DNA from: Anaerolineales bacterium UBA6663
GTDB lineage: Bacteria; Chloroflexota; Anaerolineae; Anaerolineales; UBA6663
Direction of reading: 5' to 3'
Length of the DNA: 38,643 nucleotides
Assembly (NCBI GenBank): GCA_002455335.1
Contig: DKKP01000060.1
Coordinates: 1-38,643, forward strand
The notes beneath the pieces were generated by a model, which worked only from the letters and a program-made list of their open reading frames with translations, was not told the origin of the DNA and did not search any database. This document shows positions 33,351-38,643 of the stretch, one piece after another. Every line of letters starts with the position of its first letter. Positions within the stretch are counted from its first letter, which is position 1. The position numbers and the translations under genes are program-made.

Positions 33351-34235
33351 ATGCACATCGGACTTCAGATCCCGTCATTCAAGTACCCGGGCGGCGCTGC
33401 GGCTATCCGGCCCACGCTGAAGAAGATCGTCACGACGGCCGAGGACGCGGGCTTCTACAGCCTGTGGGTGATGGACCACTACTATCAGATCCAGGGGTTG
33501 TTCGGCGAAGCGCACACCGACCCGATGCTCGAGAGTTACACCACGCTCGGGTACTTCGCGGGCCTGACCGAGAAGGCCTATCTCGGCGTGCTTGTCACGG
33601 GCGTGATCTATCGCCATCCCTCGGTGCTGATGAAGATGGTCAACACGCTGGATATCCTCTCCGGCGGTCGGGCTTATCTTGGCATCGGCGCGGCCTGGTA
33701 CGAGAACGAGGCCAAGGGCTTTGGCATCCCTTATCCTTCGACGTCTGAGCGCTTCGAGCTGCTTGAAGACAACCTCAAACTGGCGAAGGCGCTTTGGGCG
33801 GGAGACGCGACGTCCTTCGAGGGCAAGCATTTCACGGCGCCGGCCATCACCAACAACCCGCGCCCGTTATCCAATCCGCATCCGCGCATCATGATCGGCG
33901 GCACAGGGCCCAACAAGACCTTGCGCATGGTCGCCCAGTACGGCGACGCCTGCAACATCGGCGACTGGGTGGGCGCAACCCACATGCAGAAGGCCCTGGA
34001 CGATCTCAAGCGCCACTGCGACGCGCTGGGGCGCGACTACACGACGATCGAGAAGACGTCGCTGTGCACCGTGAACCTTTCGGGCACAGACACGCCGGCG
34101 AGCGTCATCGACCGTGTCGCGGCGCTGGCAAAGATGGGCTTCAGCCACGCGATCTTCAACATGCCGGATGTGTCGGGCCTGACGGCGCTCGAGACGTTCG
34201 GCAGGGAGATCATCCCGGCTGTCGCAGCGCTCTAG
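33351..34235 (+). CDS. LLM-class flavin/F420-dependent oxidoreductase
   Basis: 294 residues, luciferase-like barrel. Opening MHIGLQIPSFKYPGG and AEDAGFYSLWVMDHYYQ, then VTGVIYRHPSVLMKMVNTLDILSGGRAYLGIGAAWYENEAKGFG and PRIMIGGTGPNKTLRMVAQYGDACN. These fit the F420-dependent LLM subfamily (TIGR03560-like), though cofactor choice between F420 and FMN cannot be proved from sequence. AAAGGAG precedes the start, 28 bp after the MFS gene. Likely redox conversion of the compound that triggers the MerR regulon. Confidence 0.87.
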   Translation: MHIGLQIPSFKYPGGAAAIRPTLKKIVTTAEDAGFYSLWVMDHYYQIQGLFGEAHTDPMLESYTTLGYFAGLTEKAYLGVLVTGVIYRHPSVLMKMVNTLDILSGGRAYLGIGAAWYENEAKGFGIPYPSTSERFELLEDNLKLAKALWAGDATSFEGKHFTAPAITNNPRPLSNPHPRIMIGGTGPNKTLRMVAQYGDACNIGDWVGATHMQKALDDLKRHCDALGRDYTTIEKTSLCTVNLSGTDTPASVIDRVAALAKMGFSHAIFNMPDVSGLTALETFGREIIPAVAAL

Positions 34236-34247
34236 CGGACGACGGTC

Positions 34248-34994
34248 ATGGCACGGGTCTTTATCACGGGTTCAGCGGACGGGCTCGGGCAACTGGCGGC
34301 CCGCTCGCTCATCCAACAAGGGCACGGCGTTGTTCTACATGCGCGCAACGCCAGGCGGGCGCTCGATGCGCGTGAAGCCGTGCCTGATGCCGAGGCTGTG
34401 TTGATCGGCGATCTCGCCCGGCCGGACGAGACGCAGCGTCTTGCCGAAGACGTGAACGCTTTGGGGCGTTTCGACGCCGTCATCCACAACGCCGGCGTCT
34501 ATCAGGCGTCGGGCAAGGACCTCCTGGCGGTCAACACGCTGGCGCCGTACATCCTGACCTGCCTGATCGCGAAACCGGGACGCCTGATCTACCTGAGTTC
34601 AGGCATGCACCTGCAGGGGGATCCGTCGCTGAAGTCGATCGCCTCCGGGGGTGGGGCGATCAGCTACTCCGATTCGAAATTGCATGTGGTGTTGCTGACG
34701 AAAGCTGTCGCGCGCAGGTGGCCCGGCGTCTACGCCAACGCGGTCGACCCGGGCTGGGTGCCCACAAAGATGGGCGGCCGCGGCGCCCCGGACGATCTCG
34801 GGCAGGGGGTCGAGACCCAGGTGTGGCTGGCCGTGAGCGACGATGCGGGCGCGAAAGTCAGCGGTCGTTACTTCTTCCACAGGCGCGAAGCGCGCTCCCA
34901 GGCCGCGGCCGATCGCCAGGATCTCCAGGAAGAACTCCTGCTTGTCTGCGAGCGGATCACGGGCGTTCGTCTCCCGGCAGAGCATCGTGAGTGA
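34248..34994 (+). CDS. SDR-family oxidoreductase
   Basis: 248 residues. TGSADGLG (7-14) binds NAD(P), NAG at 81-83 is in place, and the catalytic set is Ser117/118, Tyr140 and Lys144 (YSDSK). The DPGWVPTKMGG motif after the catalytic strand is also typical. A charged tail of about 35 residues extends beyond the usual fold. It begins 12 bp after the LLM gene and is probably co-transcribed from MerR promoter 1. Aldehyde or ketone reduction is likely. Confidence 0.88.
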   Translation: MARVFITGSADGLGQLAARSLIQQGHGVVLHARNARRALDAREAVPDAEAVLIGDLARPDETQRLAEDVNALGRFDAVIHNAGVYQASGKDLLAVNTLAPYILTCLIAKPGRLIYLSSGMHLQGDPSLKSIASGGGAISYSDSKLHVVLLTKAVARRWPGVYANAVDPGWVPTKMGGRGAPDDLGQGVETQVWLAVSDDAGAKVSGRYFFHRREARSQAAADRQDLQEELLLVCERITGVRLPAEHRE

Positions 34995-35046
34995 CCCTTA
35001 CACTCAGGGCGTCGACGGCGGTTGCCGAAAACCGAAACGTGGGTCC

Positions 35047-35095
35047 TGGCCTGAGCGGTGACGCTCAGGCCAGCGACGGTCGCTGCGCCGTCGCT
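35047..35095 (+). terminator. Double hairpin after the SDR gene
   Basis: A perfect 11-bp stem TGGCCTGAGCG/CGCTCAGGCCA with GTGA loop (35047-35072), directly followed by AGCGACGG/CCGTCGCT (35072-35095). No U tract, so a factor-assisted terminator or insulator before the merR promoter. Confidence 0.6.
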
Positions 35096-35134
35096 GGCTA
35101 CGGTTCAGCGGCCGGATCCGGAGCCGATTGTCCC

Positions 35135-35165
35135 TTGACCTGGAGCTGACTCCAAGTAGTATGCT
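35135..35165 (+). promoter_or_regulatory. MerR-type promoter 2 (merR autoregulation)
   Basis: -35 TTGACC (35135-35140), 19-bp spacer, -10 TATGCT (35160-35165). The spacer dyad ACCTGGAGC-TG-ACTCCAAGT is imperfect compared with the sites at 31829 and 36035, fitting a weaker autoregulated promoter. It lies 19 bp before the merR start. Confidence 0.85.
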
Positions 35166-35183
35166 GGCCCAACGAGGTGAACC

Positions 35184-35612
35184 ATGAAGATCGCCGAAGT
35201 CAGTGAGCGCTGTGGGCTCTCCGCCGACACGTTGCGTTTCTACGAGCGGAGCGGCCTGGTGCGGCCCGTGGCCCGCGATCGGAGCGGCGTCCGCGACTAC
35301 GCCGAAGCCGACCTGATGCGGATCGAGTTCATCCAATGTATGCGCAAAGCCGGTCTGCCGATTGACGTGCTCAAAGAATACGTCGATCTGGTCGACGCCG
35401 GCGAGCACACGATGGGCGACCGGATCCAGATCCTTGTCGAACAGCGCGAACAGCTCCTGGCGCGCATGCGCGACATTCAGCAGACCCTGGATCTGCTGAA
35501 CTACAAGATCGATCTCTACCAGAACAAACTGGGCCCGGGGTCAAAACGCGGACGACGGCCGGTGAAGGATTCGGCCCGCGCTCAGGAGATGGCCTACGCC
35601 GCGCCCACCTAA
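35184..35612 (+). CDS. MerR-family regulator (AdhR/NmlR-like)
   Basis: 142 residues. The winged helix KIAEVSERCGLSADTLRFYERSGLV is at 2-26, and QCMRKAGLPIDVLKEYVDL continues into the dimerisation helix, which has a regular coiled-coil pattern (ILVEQREQLLARMRDIQQTLDLLNYKIDLYQ). Cys52 in IQCMRKAG is at the conserved position reported as important for aldehyde/electrophile sensing in AdhR and NmlR proteins. GAGGTGA precedes the start. Three matching 19-bp-spacer promoters in the window identify its regulon: MFS-LLM-SDR, itself, and the aldo/keto reductase. Confidence 0.92.
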   Translation: MKIAEVSERCGLSADTLRFYERSGLVRPVARDRSGVRDYAEADLMRIEFIQCMRKAGLPIDVLKEYVDLVDAGEHTMGDRIQILVEQREQLLARMRDIQQTLDLLNYKIDLYQNKLGPGSKRGRRPVKDSARAQEMAYAAPT

Positions 35613-35854
35613 TGGGATTTTCGGTCTGGATCTTCGGCCCGGAAGTTGAACGGGCGGAAGTAGACCGCGTCGTGCGTTTGATCGTCCACCAAACGGAAAG
35701 CCACGCCCAGGAAGTTGCTCTGCGGCGGGTCGCTCTGCCCGAGCGCGGATCGGCCCTTGATGTCGTCGATCCAGGTCAGCTGAAGCCCTGTCGAGTCGGC
35801 CACGCCGACCCCGGACGCCAATGCTTTCAAGTCGGGCACGATGATGCCTGACAT
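35609..35854 (-). pseudogene. Truncated concanavalin-like sugar-binding/hydrolase domain (81 aa)
   Basis: 81 codons with a good GGAGG ribosome site and ATG at 35854. The central part, NFLGVAFRLVDDQTHDAVYFRPFNFR, matches a signature of family-16-like (DUF1080-type) concanavalin domains, proteins known from 3-keto-disaccharide hydrolysis and carbohydrate binding. In full-length relatives the chain continues well past the point where this one stops (DPDRKSH then TAG). The stop abuts the last codon of merR on the other strand, suggesting the 3' end was lost. An expressed mini-protein cannot be excluded. Confidence 0.6.
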
Positions 35855-35902
35855 ATGTTGGCCTCCGCAGGTTAAGGGCAGGGTTTGGCGTCGATCGCCG
35901 CT

Positions 35903-36010
35903 TCAGGCTGATGTTGGGTCAGCTGCGGCGGTCAGGAGCCGCACGATCAGCTCATGCATGTGGCGTTGGTCTTCGCGGCTGAGCGCTGTGTCGAGGATCG
36001 CGCCAGCGCC
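35903..36010 (-). pseudogene. Possible remnant of a MarR-like gene (C-terminus only)
   Basis: The minus strand encodes ALSREDQRHMHELIVRLLTAA followed by a stop. This resembles the C-terminal helix of MarR-family regulators. Nothing upstream in this frame looks like the rest of such a protein, because the MerR promoter and its neighbours occupy that space. Weak evidence, offered as a gene-decay trace. Confidence 0.3.
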
Positions 36011-36031
36011 TTGAGCCCCCGAAATTGGCCC

Positions 36032-36062
36032 TTGACCTGGAGTCGACTCCAGGTGGTACGCT
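36032..36062 (+). promoter_or_regulatory. MerR-type promoter 3 (before aldo/keto reductase)
   Basis: -35 TTGACC (36032-36037), 19-bp spacer, -10 TACGCT (36057-36062). The spacer carries a perfect 20-bp palindrome ACCTGGAGTCGACTCCAGGT (36035-36054). Near-identical to promoter 1. The aldo/keto reductase start is 71 bp downstream. Confidence 0.9.
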
Positions 36063-36133
36063 GCCTGAGCGCGGGCAAAGTTGAAGATCAGGGCTGACGT
36101 TGGCGCTGACTCTGGCCCACGCAGGGGGATCAG

Positions 36134-37357
<1,224 letters not shown>

Positions 37358-37363
37358 GCACAA

Positions 37364-37945
37364 ATGTATTCTCCATCATCGATGGCGACGTCGGTGCTCT
37401 CACTGTTCGGAACGATGGGCATCCTGGCGTACTCGCCGATCTTCGTGCAGCAGGTCATGCACGTGAGCCCGACAATCAGCGGCTCGATGCTCACCCCGTA
37501 TAGCCTGTTGACCGCCTTCCTTGGGATCCCGGCCGGGTACCTGTTGGCCCGAACGAAGAGATACAAATGGATGTACGTCCTCGGCTATGTCATCATCACG
37601 ATCGCGATGGCGGCCATGTGGAGCTTCACGGTTGACACACCGATCTGGCTATACGTGCTTGTCACGTCGGTCGCGGGCTTCGGCTTTGGGGCGATGCCGA
37701 CGATCAACACGCTCGTGGCGCAATTCGCTGTGCCCCGGAGACTGCTGGGCGTCGCGGTGGGCGCGATGTTCTTCTTTCAGATGGTCGGGATGGCGGCCGC
37801 CCTCTCTTTCCTGGGGCTGGCGCAGGCCAGCGCCGCCGATCTTGAGGGCGGCCTCAAGCTCGTCTTTCTGATCGGCGCTGTCTGCACGGCGGCCTCGCTG
37901 TTGTGGGTCATGACCATCCCGGATCTGTCGATGGACACCGAGTAG
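37364..37945 (+). pseudogene. MFS transporter fragment (C-terminal half, 193 aa)
   Basis: About five to six membrane helices beginning at LSLFGTMGILAYSPIFVQQVMHVSPTISGSML. This corresponds to the second half of a drug:H+ antiporter (DHA2-like: GIPAGYLLARTKRYKWMYVLGYVI is the A-like motif). No N-terminal half is present and there is no ribosome site before ATG 37364. It is in the same frame as the preceding AKR fragment, separated only by that TGA and two codons. Bases 37946-38127 hold no gene I can support. Confidence 0.75.
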
Positions 37946-38127
37946 CCGCGTGGGGATCGCACGGGCGAGGCGACAGTGTTGTCGCAGGAATAGGTCAATC
38001 CCGTGGAGGATCGTGCAAGGGCCGGGCAGGCATCCGGGGCATACTCAAAGCGGAGGACGCGACCGAGATCGAACCCGTGAGCGAACCAGACGATCAGGCC
38101 GCCGTGCAGGCGGAGTAAAGGGAACCC

Positions 38128-38643
38128 ATGCGCGCAACAATCATGTATGGAGCCGGCGACGTTCGGGTCGAGACCGTGCCGGATGCCCGTTTGATCGAGC
38201 CCACCGACGCGTTGGTGGTCGTGACGCGAGCCGCGATCTGCGGCAGCGACCTCTGGCCCTACAAGAAGATGGAGCCGACCGAGGGTGGGCGGCGGATGGG
38301 CCATGAGTTCATCGGCCGGGTCGAGGCCGTCGGGGCTGAAGTTCGCACCCTCAAGGTCGGCGACCTTGTCGCTGCCCCGTTCGCCTGGTCCGACGGCACA
38401 TGCATCTTCTGCCAGCAGGGGCTGCACACCTCGTGTCTCCACGGCGGTTTCTGGGGCGGCACGGCGCTCGACGGCGGCCAGGGCGAGGCCGTGCGCGTGC
38501 CGCAGGCCGACGGCACATTGTTCGCTCTGCCGGTCGGGCCCGACCATGCCCTGATGCCGTCGCTGCTGACTCTGACGGATGTCATGGCCACGGGCCACCA
38601 CGCCGCCCGCTCGGCCCAGGTCGGCCCGGGCCGGATCGCGGCC
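38128..38643 (+). CDS. Zinc-dependent alcohol dehydrogenase, partial (window end)
   Basis: The first 172 codons of an MDR-family dehydrogenase, open to the window edge. Catalytic zinc ligands are Cys38 (AAICGSDLWPY) and His59/Glu60 (RRMGHEF). The structural-zinc loop has Cys92, Cys95 and Cys103 (TCIFCQQGLHTSC) with Asp/Gly in place of the usual first Cys, which is normal for this subfamily (APFAWSDGTC). GGGTHGG-type LHGGFWG and DVMATGHHAA are also typical. AAAGGGAA precedes the start. Broad aldehyde/alcohol conversion is likely. Confidence 0.92.
   Translation, partial: MRATIMYGAGDVRVETVPDARLIEPTDALVVVTRAAICGSDLWPYKKMEPTEGGRRMGHEFIGRVEAVGAEVRTLKVGDLVAAPFAWSDGTCIFCQQGLHTSCLHGGFWGGTALDGGQGEAVRVPQADGTLFALPVGPDHALMPSLLTLTDVMATGHHAARSAQVGPGRIAA

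Overview
The window is GC-rich bacterial DNA, densely packed with catabolic genes. The most likely source is a Chloroflexota (Anaerolineae-like) heterotroph. The solute-binding lipoprotein has the Thr/Ala/Pro-rich linker after the lipobox cysteine that is typical of that phylum, a giant XRE-NB-ARC-WD40 protein is present, and an F420/flavin-type LLM oxidoreductase occurs. This assignment is inference; no rRNA or marker gene is present, and no tRNA, CRISPR array or insertion sequence was seen.

Layout. (1) 168-5306, plus strand: a strong sigma70-type promoter with tandem IclR-like operator palindromes drives a 3-hydroxyacyl-CoA dehydrogenase-family enzyme, a beta-keto acid cleavage enzyme (BKACE/DUF849), a thiolase and a two-subunit CoA-transferase. 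(2) 5431-10024, minus strand: an intracellular GH43 glycosidase and a large GH106/GH2-like glycosidase, closed by a bidirectional terminator. (3) 10262-14815, plus strand: a Gfo/Idh/MocA sugar oxidoreductase followed by two sets of xylose-isomerase-like TIM-barrel proteins and small beta-sandwich proteins. These resemble the alpha and beta subunits of C-glycoside deglycosidases (Dgp/Dfg/Car type). (4) 15083-21110: a complete Dpp/Opp-type ABC importer. (5) 21257-24925, minus strand: a 1222-residue XRE-NB-ARC-WD40 STAND protein. (6) 25186-26630: a third alpha/beta deglycosidase-like pair. (7) 26953-31756: a LacI regulator with matching operators, then a VOC protein, a TolB-like beta-propeller, a second Gfo/Idh/MocA oxidoreductase and an Old Yellow Enzyme. 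(8) 31826-37114: a MerR (AdhR/NmlR-like) regulon with three 19-bp-spacer promoters controlling an MFS carrier with LLM and SDR oxidoreductases, the merR gene itself, and an aldo/keto reductase. (9) 35609-36010 and 37130-37945: gene fragments and a recombination junction. (10) 38128-end: a partial zinc alcohol dehydrogenase.

How it may work together (inference). The ABC system imports glycosides or oligosaccharides. Cytoplasmic glycosidases trim them. A Gfo/Idh/MocA enzyme makes a 3-keto-glycoside, and one of three alpha/beta TIM-barrel complexes eliminates the aglycone, possibly across a C-C bond. This leaves an unsaturated keto-sugar that the OYE, VOC and second oxidoreductase could process. 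Acidic products could enter the BKACE/thiolase branch. A striking regulatory signal is a set of helically phased GCGAA direct repeats, found upstream of the glycosidase/oxidoreductase divergon, the ABC operon and the STAND gene. The STAND protein may therefore be the pathway's switch.
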